A stretch of DNA of 64,000 nucleotides from Ancylobacter defluvii (lineage in GTDB: Bacteria > Pseudomonadota > Alphaproteobacteria > Rhizobiales > Xanthobacteraceae): positions 62,001 to 126,000 of the forward strand of contig NZ_JAHBGD010000027.1 in assembly GCF_018390605.1 (NCBI RefSeq), in the 5' to 3' direction. Below the pieces are notes generated by a model, which saw nothing but the letters and a program-made list of their open reading frames with translations, searched no databases and was not told where the DNA came from. Below, in pieces: positions 51,508-60,117 of this stretch. A program made the position numbers and the translations under genes. Position 1 is the first letter of the stretch. Each line of letters starts with the position of its first letter.

Positions 51508-52830
51508 ATGAGCAAGTTCTCCCCCTTCGCCACCACCCTCTGGTACGCCACGGCCGCGCCGGCACTGCAGACGGCGCCGTTCGAAGGCCGAGTCAGCGCC
51601 GATGTCTGCGTCGTCGGGGCCGGGTTCACCGGGCTGACGACTGCACTCGAGCTCGCCCGGCAGGGGGTGAAAGTGGTGCTGCTGGAAGCCGAAGAAGCCG
51701 GCTTTGGCGGATCCGGTCGCAATGCCGGCCATTGCACGCCGACCTTCAGCTATTACAGCCTACCGGCACTGCGGAAGATCCTCGGCGAGCCGTGGGCCGA
51801 GCGGCTGATCCACCGCCAGACACGGGCGAACGACCGCGTGGCGGCGATGATCCGCGACTATCAGATCGACTGCGAATGGCGGCAGAACGGCTACGTCATG
51901 GGCGCCCTGCGTCCTGGAGCGGTCGAGGTGCTTAAGGGAAAGGTCGACCAATACAACAGCGTCGGTGCCCGCACCCGGCTGCTGGGCCGTGACGAGGTGG
52001 AAGCGCTCACCGGCAGCCCGCGCTTCCATGGCGGCTGGTTTCATGAGGAAGCCGGCCACATGAACCCGCTCGGCTATGCCCGCGGCCTCGCGCGGGCGGT
52101 GATCCAGGAGGGCGGTACGCTCTACACCGGCTCGCCGGCCGAGGACATCGAGCCCGAAGGCCTGCGCTGGAAGGTCAAGACGCCGCGCGGCGAAGTGGTC
52201 GCCGACAAGGTGATCTTCGCCACCGGTGCCTACACAATGAAGGCGTGGCCCAAGCTCGACCGCAGCTTCAAGATCCTCAAGGTGTTCGTCTGCGCTACCC
52301 AGCCGCTCAGCCCGGAATTGCGCAAGTCGGTCCTGCCGCAGGATACCACCATGCATGACGGGCGCGGCGACATTTATGTCTACAAGTACAATGCCGAAGG
52401 CCGCATCGTCGCCTCCATGTTCCCGATGGGCGCACGCGGAGCCGACATGGCCTATACCCACCAGGTAATGGCCGACCGGTTGAAATGGCTGCATCCGCAG
52501 ATCAAGGAACCGATCCGTTGGGAGTATTTTTGGTACGGCGAGCTCGACATGCAGGTTCGCACCGTGCCGCGGCTCTACGGCCTTGCGCCCGGCGTGGTGG
52601 CGCTGACGGGCCTGTCAGGCCGCGGCGTGCCTACCGGCTCCATGCTGGGCGGCATCCTCTCCGAATGGGCGATGGGCGTGCCGGAGAAGGACCTGTCTCT
52701 GCGTATCGAGCCACTGAAGGCCGCCCCGTTCTACATGGACTACGCGCCGAAGCTGCGGCTGCGCTATTTCCGCTACGCCGACACGCGCGCGGCCCGGCGC
52801 GAGGGCGCCGAGCTGCCGCCACACGCCTGA
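51508..52830 (+). CDS. FAD-dependent oxidoreductase (DAO family, PuuB/OrdL-like)
   Basis: A 440-residue flavoprotein. The FAD-binding Rossmann motif is VCVVGAGFTGLTTALELARQ, with the acidic residue in VVLLEAEEAGFGGSGRNAGH. The sequence RNAGHCTPTF and the C-terminal ALTGLSGRGVPTGSMLGGIL (second dinucleotide region) match amine oxidases of the gamma-glutamylputrescine/amino-acid type. Substrate is inferred to be an amine, imine or amino acid. It is the first gene of a cassette with an SDR, an IclR regulator and an ABC transporter. Confidence 0.92.
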   Translation: MSKFSPFATTLWYATAAPALQTAPFEGRVSADVCVVGAGFTGLTTALELARQGVKVVLLEAEEAGFGGSGRNAGHCTPTFSYYSLPALRKILGEPWAERLIHRQTRANDRVAAMIRDYQIDCEWRQNGYVMGALRPGAVEVLKGKVDQYNSVGARTRLLGRDEVEALTGSPRFHGGWFHEEAGHMNPLGYARGLARAVIQEGGTLYTGSPAEDIEPEGLRWKVKTPRGEVVADKVIFATGAYTMKAWPKLDRSFKILKVFVCATQPLSPELRKSVLPQDTTMHDGRGDIYVYKYNAEGRIVASMFPMGARGADMAYTHQVMADRLKWLHPQIKEPIRWEYFWYGELDMQVRTVPRLYGLAPGVVALTGLSGRGVPTGSMLGGILSEWAMGVPEKDLSLRIEPLKAAPFYMDYAPKLRLRYFRYADTRAARREGAELPPHA

Positions 52831-52840
52831 GAGGATCATC

Positions 52841-53542
52841 ATGGCTACACGCACCGTTCTCATCTCTGGCGGCGGACGCGGCATCGGCGCGGCGACCGGC
52901 CGCGTGATGATGCAGGCTGGCTGGAACGTCTCGCTCGGCATGCGCACCCCCGCGCTGTCCGACTGGGCGGTGGAGGGACCCGGACAGGTGCAGGCCTGCG
53001 CCTATGAGGCGACCGATCCCGCCGCCGCCGAGCGCTGGGCGAGCGAGGCGAGAGACCGCTTTGGACGCATCGACGCGGTGGTGGCCAATGCCGGCGTCAT
53101 GATCCGCAAGGATGTGATCACCGCGGAGGACGAGGAACTTGCCCGGCTGATGGAGGTGCATGTCGCCGCGCCACGACGACTCGCCAAGGCGGCCTGGGAC
53201 GACCTCTCGGCCAGCGGGCGCGGACGGGTGATCATCGTCTCCTCGCTCTCCGGCAAGCGGGTGAAATCGGCGGTGTCCAGCCTCTACTCGGTGTCGAAAT
53301 TCGCCGCCACCGGCCTCGCCCATGCGATCCGCCACACCGGCTTTGAACTCGGCATCCGCGCGACCGCCGTGTGCCCCGGCTTCGTCGCCACCGACATGGG
53401 GTTGCCGCTGACCACGCGCACGGCCGACGAACTGACCGACCCGGTCGACATCGGCCGCGCGATCCGCTTCCTGATCGAACTGCCGAACACGTCAAGCGTC
53501 GCCGAATTCGCGGTCAACTGGACGCTGGAAGAGTCGTTCTGA
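52841..53542 (+). CDS. Short-chain dehydrogenase/reductase
   Basis: A 233-residue SDR: nucleotide-binding T-x3-G-x-G variant LISGGGRGIGAATGR, NAG region VVANAGVMIR, catalytic Ser in IIVSSLSG, and Y-x-x-x-K in SLYSVSKFAA. It would reduce or oxidise a carbonyl with NAD(P)H. It starts 10 bases after the FAD oxidoreductase gene, so it probably processes the product of that oxidation. AGAGGAT lies upstream of the ATG. Confidence 0.92.
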   Translation: MATRTVLISGGGRGIGAATGRVMMQAGWNVSLGMRTPALSDWAVEGPGQVQACAYEATDPAAAERWASEARDRFGRIDAVVANAGVMIRKDVITAEDEELARLMEVHVAAPRRLAKAAWDDLSASGRGRVIIVSSLSGKRVKSAVSSLYSVSKFAATGLAHAIRHTGFELGIRATAVCPGFVATDMGLPLTTRTADELTDPVDIGRAIRFLIELPNTSSVAEFAVNWTLEESF

Positions 53543-53551
53543 TCCCGGCAT

Positions 53552-54316
53552 TCAGTTTCGGCTCTCGATCAGGTCGATCTCGGCGCGCAGCAGGGCGGCG
53601 TAGTTGTCGACGAAGTCCGGCACGATCTTGGCGCACAGGAAGGTGAAGCCGAGCGAGGCGACGGGCACGCCGACCTCGTCGTGGATCGGCATGGCGACGC
53701 CAGCTATGCCGGGGATCAATTCGCCGATGTCCACGGCGTAGCCGCGCCCGCGCGTCTCCTCGATCAGCCGCGAGACCTTGTCGGTGGTGAGGTCGCGGAA
53801 GGAGGCGAAGCGCGCCTCGTTGGCGCGCAGGATGAATTCCTGCTCCTCGCGCTCGAGGAAGGCCAGCATGGCGATGCTGCCCGGCCCGGCACCGAGCGGC
53901 ACCGAACCGCCGATCGAACCGGTAAGCGTCTGCACCACGCACTCCCCGTCGCGGCGGTCGAGGCAGAGGGAATCGTGGTTGTGGCGCGCCATCAGATGGG
54001 TGGTTTCGCCGGTCTTCTTGCGCAGCCGCGACAGGCTCATCTCGCAGCGGCTGATGAGCCCGGGCCCACGCGCCGCGCGCGCGCCATAGATGAACATCTT
54101 GGCCCCGAGCCGGTAGCGTCTGCGCTTGTCGTCACGGGCCAGCAGCCGATGCCCGACCAGCGTGTTGAGAATGCGGTGGCAGGTCGCGGTGTTGAGGCCC
54201 GAACGCTCCACCAGTTCCTTGAGCGTGGCTCCTTCCGAATTGCCGTCGGCGATGAGGTCGAGAAGGAGCGCCGCGCGATCCAGAAGCTGCGACCCGCCTG
54301 CCGTGGAAGTCGCCAT
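53552..54316 (-). CDS. IclR-family transcriptional regulator
   Basis: A 254-residue regulator with a winged helix (SQLLDRAALLLDLIADGNSE, GATLKELVERSGLNTATCHR) and the effector-binding IclR domain (GSVPLGAGPGSIAMLAFLE, SRLIEETRGRGYAVDIGELI, PGIAGVAMPIHDE). It is convergent with the SDR and divergent from the ABC transporter operon, whose promoter it probably controls. The effector is presumably the transported compound. Confidence 0.93.
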   Translation of the reverse strand: MATSTAGGSQLLDRAALLLDLIADGNSEGATLKELVERSGLNTATCHRILNTLVGHRLLARDDKRRRYRLGAKMFIYGARAARGPGLISRCEMSLSRLRKKTGETTHLMARHNHDSLCLDRRDGECVVQTLTGSIGGSVPLGAGPGSIAMLAFLEREEQEFILRANEARFASFRDLTTDKVSRLIEETRGRGYAVDIGELIPGIAGVAMPIHDEVGVPVASLGFTFLCAKIVPDFVDNYAALLRAEIDLIESRN

Positions 54317-54513
54317 CTATCAATTCCACATAGTGACAAAACATTTGCCATGAGCTTGTAATATGAGAAGTTCTGGCAATCAATGTATAAAAAACAAGCA
54401 GACGAGGGTTCGGTCAAATTTTAGTCAGACTGGTGGGCGCGGCGGGCTTCCCGTCGGCCGTGATCCCCCGCACCACGCAACGTAAGGTCCAACCAGAACC
54501 AGAGGGACGCAAC

Positions 54514-55338
54514 GTGAGAACTTCCATCCTGACCATCGCCACCTCGATCGTCGTGGCATTGGGTATCACTGCGGCGGGGGCCGACACCCTTGCCGACGTC
54601 AAGGCCAAGGGCACGCTCACCATCGGCGTGAAGAACGACTACCCGCCCTACGGGTTCCTGAACAACAAGGGCGAGATCGTCGGCTTCGAGGTCGATCTTG
54701 GCAAATACGTCGCCAGGGAACTGCTCGGCCCCGAGGGCAAGGCCGAACTGGTCCCCGTGGTCGCCGCCAACCGCATCGAGTTCCTGAATTCCGGGCGCAT
54801 TGACATCATCCTGGCGACCCTCGGTGTCACCGCCGAGCGGGGCAAGGTGATCGACTTCTCCGAGTACTATGTCTCCGCCCCCGGCCCATCCGTCATCGCC
54901 CCCAAGGCAGCGACCTTCTCCAAATGGGAAGAACTGAAGGGGCTGACGCTCTGCGGCATTCAGGGCTCCTACTACAACAAGCACCTGACCGAGGACCTCG
55001 GCGTTCAGCTCACCGCGTTCAAGACGCAGCCGGAAGCCTACCGCGCGCTCAAGGACAATCGCTGCGTCGGCTTCGTCTTCGACGACATGACGCTGCGCAA
55101 GAAGACCGAAGAAGCCGAATGGGCCGACTACAAGATCGCGGTCGACCCCTATGAGTACATCCCGCAGGCGGCCGGCATCCGCAAGGACGATACCGCCTTC
55201 CGCGACGCGGTGAACAAGGCGATCACCAAGGCGGAGGCCGAAGGCAAGCTGATCGAGTGGGAAACCACCTATGGCATGCCGCACTCCAATTACATCGCCG
55301 AGCGCGCCAAGGCCGCAGCCGCGAAACTGAAGCCCTGA
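54514..55338 (+). CDS. Amino acid ABC transporter substrate-binding protein
   Basis: A 274-residue periplasmic protein with a signal peptide (SILTIATSIVVALGITAAG) and the SBP_bac_3 fold: LTIGVKNDYPPYGFLNNKGE, GFEVDLGKYVARELL, VAANRIEFLNSGRIDIILAT. These are the typical ligand-binding strands for polar amino acids or related amines. It starts with GTG after a GAGGGAC ribosome-binding site; an upstream ATG at 54433 is less likely. First gene of a complete uptake operon. Confidence 0.94.
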   Translation: MRTSILTIATSIVVALGITAAGADTLADVKAKGTLTIGVKNDYPPYGFLNNKGEIVGFEVDLGKYVARELLGPEGKAELVPVVAANRIEFLNSGRIDIILATLGVTAERGKVIDFSEYYVSAPGPSVIAPKAATFSKWEELKGLTLCGIQGSYYNKHLTEDLGVQLTAFKTQPEAYRALKDNRCVGFVFDDMTLRKKTEEAEWADYKIAVDPYEYIPQAAGIRKDDTAFRDAVNKAITKAEAEGKLIEWETTYGMPHSNYIAERAKAAAAKLKP

Positions 55339-55362
55339 CCCCCCGTTCCGCGGAGCAACCAC

Positions 55363-56079
55363 TTGTTCGGTCTCGATTATTCCTGGCTGAGCGATCCGGT
55401 CTATCAAGGCTGGCTGCTCCGCGGAACGCTCAACACCATCGGACTGGCGCTCGCCTCCTCGGCGGTCGCCGTCCTCATCGGCACCTTCGGGGCGCTGGCC
55501 CTCAGCCTTCGGATCGCCTGGCTCGATGCGCTGATCGAGCTGTTCGTCGAGCTGTTCCGCAATACACCGCCATTGCTGCAGATGCTGTTCTTCTACTTCA
55601 CACTCAGCACCATCGGACTGCGCGTGACCGATCCCGTAACCGGCCTGAGCGTGCCGCTGCTCTCGGCCTTCGACTGCGCGCTGGTGTCGTTGAGCTTCTT
55701 CGGGGGCGCGCTGTGTATCGAGGCCTTTCGCTCGGGACTGGAGAGCCTGCCGCGCTCGGTCAATGAGGCGGCGCGCTCGCTCGGCTACAGCCGCTGGGGT
55801 CGGTTCCGGCGCATCGAGGTGCCGATCGCCAGCCGCATCTGCCTCCCGGCTCTGACCAACATTCTCACCAACCTGTTCAAGACCACCTCGCAAGCCTCGG
55901 TCATTACCGTGCCGGAGCTGATGTATTATGCGGGTCAGATCTACAACGACACGTTCCGCACCGCCGAGGTCATGCTGCTGGTGCTGCTGATCTACGTGTC
56001 GCTGGTGAGCGTCCTGTCCTGGGGCATGTCGCGCATCGAACGCGCGCTCGCCTTCCCCGGTTACGGCAAGGGGCACTGA
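55363..56079 (+). CDS. Amino acid ABC transporter permease (HisM/HisQ type)
   Basis: A 238-residue inner-membrane protein with hydrophobic helices (WLLRGTLNTIGLALASSAVA, VLIGTFGALALSLRIAWLD) and the EAA loop NEAARSLGYSRWGRFRRIEV where it meets the ATPase. The family motif ELFRNTPPLLQMLFFYF is present. It starts with TTG, 25 bases after the binding-protein stop, preceded by CGGAG. It pairs with the next permease. Confidence 0.93.
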   Translation: MFGLDYSWLSDPVYQGWLLRGTLNTIGLALASSAVAVLIGTFGALALSLRIAWLDALIELFVELFRNTPPLLQMLFFYFTLSTIGLRVTDPVTGLSVPLLSAFDCALVSLSFFGGALCIEAFRSGLESLPRSVNEAARSLGYSRWGRFRRIEVPIASRICLPALTNILTNLFKTTSQASVITVPELMYYAGQIYNDTFRTAEVMLLVLLIYVSLVSVLSWGMSRIERALAFPGYGKGH

Positions 56080-56080
56080 G

Positions 56081-56893
56081 ATGCAGTGGCCCCTCACCTA
56101 TCACGAGAAGAAGCGCGTTGTTCAGCTTGCCATCGTGCTCGCGCTCGCCGGATGGATTGCGGCGGATGCCCTCTTGGGAGGCGCGGCCTACTGGCAGCGC
56201 GTGTGGCTGCGCCTGCCGCTGCTGCTGACCGGCAGCGGCTCCGGCTGGCCGCTCACCGGCGGCTTCGCGCTCAACATCTTCCTCGGCCTCGGCTCCATGG
56301 CGCTGGCCGCGATCATGGGCACGCTGCTGGCCTTCGGCATGATGGCGAAGAGCCGGCTCGTCCGCCTACCCTGCTTCTTCGTCATGAACTTCCTGCGCAA
56401 CTCGCCCTGGCTCGTGCTGCTGTTCGCGATGCTCTACATCATCCCGTTCAACGTGCGGCTGTTCGGCGTGAGCATTGCCGTGCCCGCCTTCGTGAAGGCG
56501 GTGATCGGCCTCTCCCTGCCGACCGCGGCGAACTTCGCCGAGATCATCCGCGGCGCGGTGCAGTCGATCCATTCCGGCCAGTGGGAGGCGGCGCGCGCGC
56601 TCGGCTACATGCCGATGGCGATTTACAGCCGCATCATCCTGCCGCAAGCGCTGCGCCGCATGATTCCCGGCTGGATGAACCTCTACGCGTTGCTGATGAT
56701 CGCCACGTCGCTCGCGACGGTGACAGGTATTCAGGATGTTCTCACGACGCTGAACACCCTTCTCTCCATGGAGAACGAGCGGGTCATCGTCTATTTTTAC
56801 ATCACCACTCTGTTCCTGTTCTTCGCCTATTGCTACCCGATCGCGCTTCTGGCACGGCGGATGGAGCAGTCGGTCAAGGGAGACACCCTATGA
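56081..56893 (+). CDS. Amino acid ABC transporter permease (second subunit)
   Basis: A 270-residue permease. It has NFLRNSPWLVLLFAMLYIIP, the EAA loop EAARALGYMPMAIYSRIILP and several membrane segments. Its start is 1 base after the stop of the first permease gene and its stop overlaps the ATPase start (ATGA), so the subunits are made in fixed proportion. Confidence 0.93.
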   Translation: MQWPLTYHEKKRVVQLAIVLALAGWIAADALLGGAAYWQRVWLRLPLLLTGSGSGWPLTGGFALNIFLGLGSMALAAIMGTLLAFGMMAKSRLVRLPCFFVMNFLRNSPWLVLLFAMLYIIPFNVRLFGVSIAVPAFVKAVIGLSLPTAANFAEIIRGAVQSIHSGQWEAARALGYMPMAIYSRIILPQALRRMIPGWMNLYALLMIATSLATVTGIQDVLTTLNTLLSMENERVIVYFYITTLFLFFAYCYPIALLARRMEQSVKGDTL

Positions 56894-57636
56894 ACCGCAC
56901 CAATGCGCTGATCGAACTCGACGCGGTGACGAAGAGCTTCGCTTCCTTCGAGGTACTGAAAGGCATCTCGCTCTCCGTGAAGGATGGCGAGGCGGTGTGC
57001 ATCATCGGGCCCTCGGGATCGGGCAAGTCGACCATCCTGCGCTGCATCAACGGGCTGATCCCGATCGATGGGGGCCGCATCCGGGTCGGCGAGATCGAGG
57101 TCCACAAGCTGCGAAGCGAGAAGGAGATGCGCCCGCTGCGCCACCGCGTGGCGATGGTGTTCCAGCAATACAACCTGTTCCCGCACCGTACGGCATTGCA
57201 GAACATCATGATGGCGCCGGTGCAGGTGCTCGGCCACGACCGGAGGGAGGTCGAGGAGCGTGCCCATCGCCTGCTCGCCAAGGTGCGGCTGTCCAACAAG
57301 GCGGATGCCTATCCCGGGCAGCTTTCCGGCGGCCAGCAGCAGCGCGTCGCCATTGCCCGCGCGTTGGCCATGGAGCCGCAGGTCATTCTGTTCGACGAGG
57401 TGACGGCAGCACTCGACCCCGAGACGGTGAAGGAGGTCCTCACCGCCATCCGCGAACTGGTCGATGAGGGGCTGACCTGCATCCTGGTCACGCACGAGAT
57501 GAAGTTCGCGCGCGAGGTCGCCGAGCGGGTCTGCTTCACCGATCACGGTCGCATCGTCGAGAGCGGTCCCCCGGCACAGATCTTCGACGCGCCGCAGGAC
57601 CCGCGCACGCGCGAATTCCTCGGGCAGGTGCTCTAG
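56890..57636 (+). CDS. Amino acid ABC transporter ATP-binding protein
   Basis: A 248-residue ATPase: Walker A GPSGSGKST, Q-loop VFQQYNLFPH, signature LSGGQQQR, Walker B VILFDEVTAALDPE (Val instead of the usual Pro/Thr after the Glu), and H-loop VTHEMKFAREV. It is of the GlnQ/HisP type. It drives uptake by the two permeases. It overlaps the second permease gene by 4 bases. Confidence 0.95.
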   Translation: MNRTNALIELDAVTKSFASFEVLKGISLSVKDGEAVCIIGPSGSGKSTILRCINGLIPIDGGRIRVGEIEVHKLRSEKEMRPLRHRVAMVFQQYNLFPHRTALQNIMMAPVQVLGHDRREVEERAHRLLAKVRLSNKADAYPGQLSGGQQQRVAIARALAMEPQVILFDEVTAALDPETVKEVLTAIRELVDEGLTCILVTHEMKFAREVAERVCFTDHGRIVESGPPAQIFDAPQDPRTREFLGQVL

Positions 57637-57668
57637 GCGCCTCCCGTCCAGTCAGCAGAGGCAGTGCC

Positions 57669-58976
57669 ATGTCGGCAGCAGACATTTTCGCGGAAGGCTT
57701 CAAGGCCGACCCCTATTGGTGGGAGGCCGCCGAGCCGGAGACCGACCTCGATCCGCTTCCCGCCCGCGCGGATGCCGTGGTCATCGGCTCGGGATATGCC
57801 GGGCTCAACGCGGCCACCGAACTCGCCCGCGCCGGGCTCGATGTCGTGGTCATCGACGGCGGGCGGATCGGCGAAGGCGGTTCGACCCGCTCGGGCGGCA
57901 TGGTGTCGAGCGGCCAGAAACTGGTGGTAGGCGGTGCCATCAAGGGCATCGACCCAGAACTGTTCGACCGCATGATCGGCGACAGCATCGCCTCTTTCGA
58001 TTATCTGCAGACGCTCATCAATGAAGAGGGGCTGGACGCCGACCTGAAGATCACCGGCCGGTTCTTCGGTGCCCATGCGCCATCCATGGTCGAGCCGACC
58101 CACCGCAACGGCCGCATCCTCGCCGAGAAGACCGGCGTGACCGTGCATCTCTACGATCGCGGCAACCAGCGGCAGGTGATCGGCTCGGACTATTATTTCG
58201 GCGGCATGGTGGTCGACGAATATGGCGGGCTGCATCCCGGGAAATACCATCAGGCTCTGCGCCGACGCGCCCGGATGGCCGGTGTGAAGCTGCGCTCGCA
58301 TGCCAAGGCCGGCCCGGTGCGCGACACCGATGGCGAGCTGAAGCTCGTCCCGACCGAGCGCGGGGACATCATCGCCGAGCATGTGGTGAGCACCACCAAC
58401 GGCTATACACGCAAGGATGGCCATCCCGACCTCGCGCGGCGCATCGTGCCTGTGAAGAGCTACCAGATCGCCACCGAACCGTTGCCGTCCGATCTCATCG
58501 AAGCGCTGATTCCCAAGGGGCGGATGATCTCCGATACGCGGCGCGACGTGATCTATACGCGGCCTTCCCCGGACGGCAGCCGCATCCTGTTCGGCTCGCG
58601 CCCGGGTTTCTTCGAGCGCGAGGACCGCGACGCGGCGCCGGCGATCTATGAACGGATGACGGAAATCTGGCCGGAGCTGAAAGCCTACAAGATCACCCAT
58701 GCCTGGAGCGGCTTCGTCGCCATGACGGTCGACAAGGTCGCCCATATGGGCCATCGGGACAATTCCGAGTTCGCCGCTGGCTGCAACGGCAACGGCGTCG
58801 CGCTGATGTCCTATCTCGGCTACCAGACCGCCCAGAAGATCCTCGGCCGCCAGAACCGCCCGACCGCCTTCGACCGCGAGCGCTTCACCGCCGTGCCACT
58901 CTATTCCGGCAATCCCTGGTTCGTGCCTTTCGTCGCGGCCTGGTACCGACTGCAGGACTGGTACGAGCGCCGCTGA
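57669..58976 (+). CDS. FAD-dependent oxidoreductase (DAO family), second copy
   Basis: A 435-residue flavoprotein with AVVIGSGYAGLNAATELARA, the acidic residue in VVVIDGGRIGEGGSTRSGGM, and the C-terminal YKITHAWSGFVAMTVDKVAH, then GNGVALMSYLGYQTAQKIL. It follows the transporter ATPase by 32 bases in the same direction, so transport and oxidation are co-expressed. It is a distant paralogue of 51508-52830. Its substrate is inferred to be the transported amine or amino acid. Confidence 0.92.
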   Translation: MSAADIFAEGFKADPYWWEAAEPETDLDPLPARADAVVIGSGYAGLNAATELARAGLDVVVIDGGRIGEGGSTRSGGMVSSGQKLVVGGAIKGIDPELFDRMIGDSIASFDYLQTLINEEGLDADLKITGRFFGAHAPSMVEPTHRNGRILAEKTGVTVHLYDRGNQRQVIGSDYYFGGMVVDEYGGLHPGKYHQALRRRARMAGVKLRSHAKAGPVRDTDGELKLVPTERGDIIAEHVVSTTNGYTRKDGHPDLARRIVPVKSYQIATEPLPSDLIEALIPKGRMISDTRRDVIYTRPSPDGSRILFGSRPGFFEREDRDAAPAIYERMTEIWPELKAYKITHAWSGFVAMTVDKVAHMGHRDNSEFAAGCNGNGVALMSYLGYQTAQKILGRQNRPTAFDRERFTAVPLYSGNPWFVPFVAAWYRLQDWYERR

Positions 58977-58985
58977 GGTGACAGA

Positions 58986-59022
58986 TCGAGGATCTCCCAC
59001 GCCCTGCGGGCGAGATCCTCGA
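58986..59022 (+). terminator. Long hairpin after the oxidoreductase gene, possible terminator
   Basis: TCGAGGATCTC (58986-58996) pairs perfectly with GAGATCCTCGA (59012-59022), with an inner GCCC-TGC-GGGC stem. It starts 10 bases after the stop codon. There is no T-run, so termination or mRNA stabilisation are both possible. Confidence 0.55.
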
Positions 59023-59115
59023 CGTTGGAGCAGGGCGCAAAATGTCGATCGTCGCTTCGACGGTCCCCAGCTGTTACGGGATGCCCTTAGCGTGGCCTAG
59101 AGAAGTTTTGGCGCG

Positions 59116-59176
59116 CCGACGTGGATGAAAGTGAGAACTACGTATTCGCTGGAACTCTCTAGCCCGCGCTTGAGGA
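59116..59176. repeat. Island-flanking direct repeat, right copy
   Basis: The counterpart of 51042-51103, sharing TGAGAACTACGT and CCCGCGCTTG, in the same orientation and about 8.07 kb away. Together the two copies frame the FAD/SDR/IclR/ABC genes. Confidence 0.65.
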
Positions 59177-59408
59177 GTTCATGCGGAGGCACGATGTGGC
59201 CGCGCAACGCTGCAGAATGATTTTCTAAGATACGGATGCTCCGGGCCAACTTGACTGGCAACCTACGCCAGGGTTTGAGGGAGCGCAAAAGAGCAAAGTC
59301 GCGACAGCTTCCGCAAGTTCAAGGAAGCGATGCCCCCTCAGGCCGATCTAGGGTTTCTGCCTGTCAATTTGGCGTTCCGACCGTGAACGCCGTGAGAGGG
59401 AGATACTC

Positions 59409-59693
59409 ATGTCAGCCTATCTCGTTGTCGATCTCGACATCCGTGATCCAGACGCCATCGCGGATTATCGCTCCAAGGCCTTGCCGCTCGTCGAGCGCCT
59501 CGGCGGCCACCTCATAGCCCTCGACGAGACCCCGCTTGACCTTGAGGGCTGGCCAGCCACCAACATGCTGATCCTTCAGTTTCCCGACATGGATGCCATC
59601 CGCCGACTTTTTTCCTCGCCGGAATACGCGCCGCTCGCGCGTCAACGCCGCACGGCGGCGGGCTCTCGGATCGTCGCGCTCCACGGGGTGTAA
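59409..59693 (+). CDS. DUF1330 family protein
   Basis: A 94-residue dimeric alpha/beta-barrel protein of the DUF1330 type: MSAYLVVDLDIRDPDAIADY, LVERLGGHLIALDETPLDLE, MLILQFPDMDAIRRLFSSPE. These are conserved blocks of the family, which is related to antibiotic-biosynthesis-monooxygenase folds. GAGAGGGAG precedes the ATG. It has no known reaction. It heads a run of plus-strand genes with an ABM protein and SDRs. Confidence 0.9.
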   Translation: MSAYLVVDLDIRDPDAIADYRSKALPLVERLGGHLIALDETPLDLEGWPATNMLILQFPDMDAIRRLFSSPEYAPLARQRRTAAGSRIVALHGV

Positions 59694-59793
59694 CGCGGCA
59701 AAAAGCAGGATCCAAACGCAAGTCACAAAGCGATGCCGAAGGTGCCGCCTGCTCTCACGATGCGGGTGGTTATGCCCAGGACAGGAGACAAAG

Positions 59794-60096
59794 ATGGCAG
59801 AACTCACCAATGCCGCCTTTTTCAACGCCCGGTCCGGCCGATCGGACGAGCTTGGCTCCGAGTTGCTCAAGCTCGTCTCGCCGTCGCGGCAGGAGAAAGG
59901 TTGCCTTCGCTACGAAATCCACCAGTCCAAGGACGATCCGCATGCCTGGATGGTTCTGGAGGACTGGCGGCAACCCTCCGACTTCGATCTGCACATGGCT
60001 TCCGACTATGTGCGGGCATTCATGGCAAAGGTCCCGGAGCTTTGCGTCGGAAAAGTGGAGATCTGTGCCTACCGGCAAGTTTCTCCGCAATATTGA
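59794..60096 (+). CDS. Antibiotic biosynthesis monooxygenase (ABM) domain protein
   Basis: A 100-residue ABM-type protein: FFNARSGRSDELGSELLKLV, QEKGCLRYEIHQSKDDPHAW, LEDWRQPSDFDLHMASDYVR. This is the ferredoxin-like fold found in quinol monooxygenases (YgiN type). The His in LHMAS is characteristic. AGGAGA precedes the ATG. It may oxidise a phenolic or quinone intermediate; this is inferred from the family. Another ABM gene starts at 63873. Confidence 0.88.
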   Translation: MAELTNAAFFNARSGRSDELGSELLKLVSPSRQEKGCLRYEIHQSKDDPHAWMVLEDWRQPSDFDLHMASDYVRAFMAKVPELCVGKVEICAYRQVSPQY

Positions 60097-60117
60097 TCGG
60101 CCCAAAGGAGCAATCAT

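Larger units (their letters stand above)
58977..59408. other. Gap of 432 bases at the right edge of the oxidase/ABC island
   Basis: It holds a hairpin (58986-59022) and the right flanking repeat (59116-59176). The minus-strand frame 59097-59288 (GHIVPPHELLKRGLESSSEY, ending HVGAPKLL) looks like a decayed gene end of unknown family. The last 60 bases before 59409 probably contain the promoter of the DUF1330 gene. Confidence 0.45.

Noticed and set aside
54421..56097. A 558-codon minus-strand frame opposite the ABC transporter genes
   Set aside because: Shadow frame in GC-rich DNA; the plus strand encodes binding protein and permeases with clear motifs and a coupled gene order.
57633..59000. 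A 455-codon minus-strand frame opposite the second FAD oxidoreductase
   Set aside because: Composition typical of antisense frames and no recognised domains; the plus strand encodes a clear flavoprotein.
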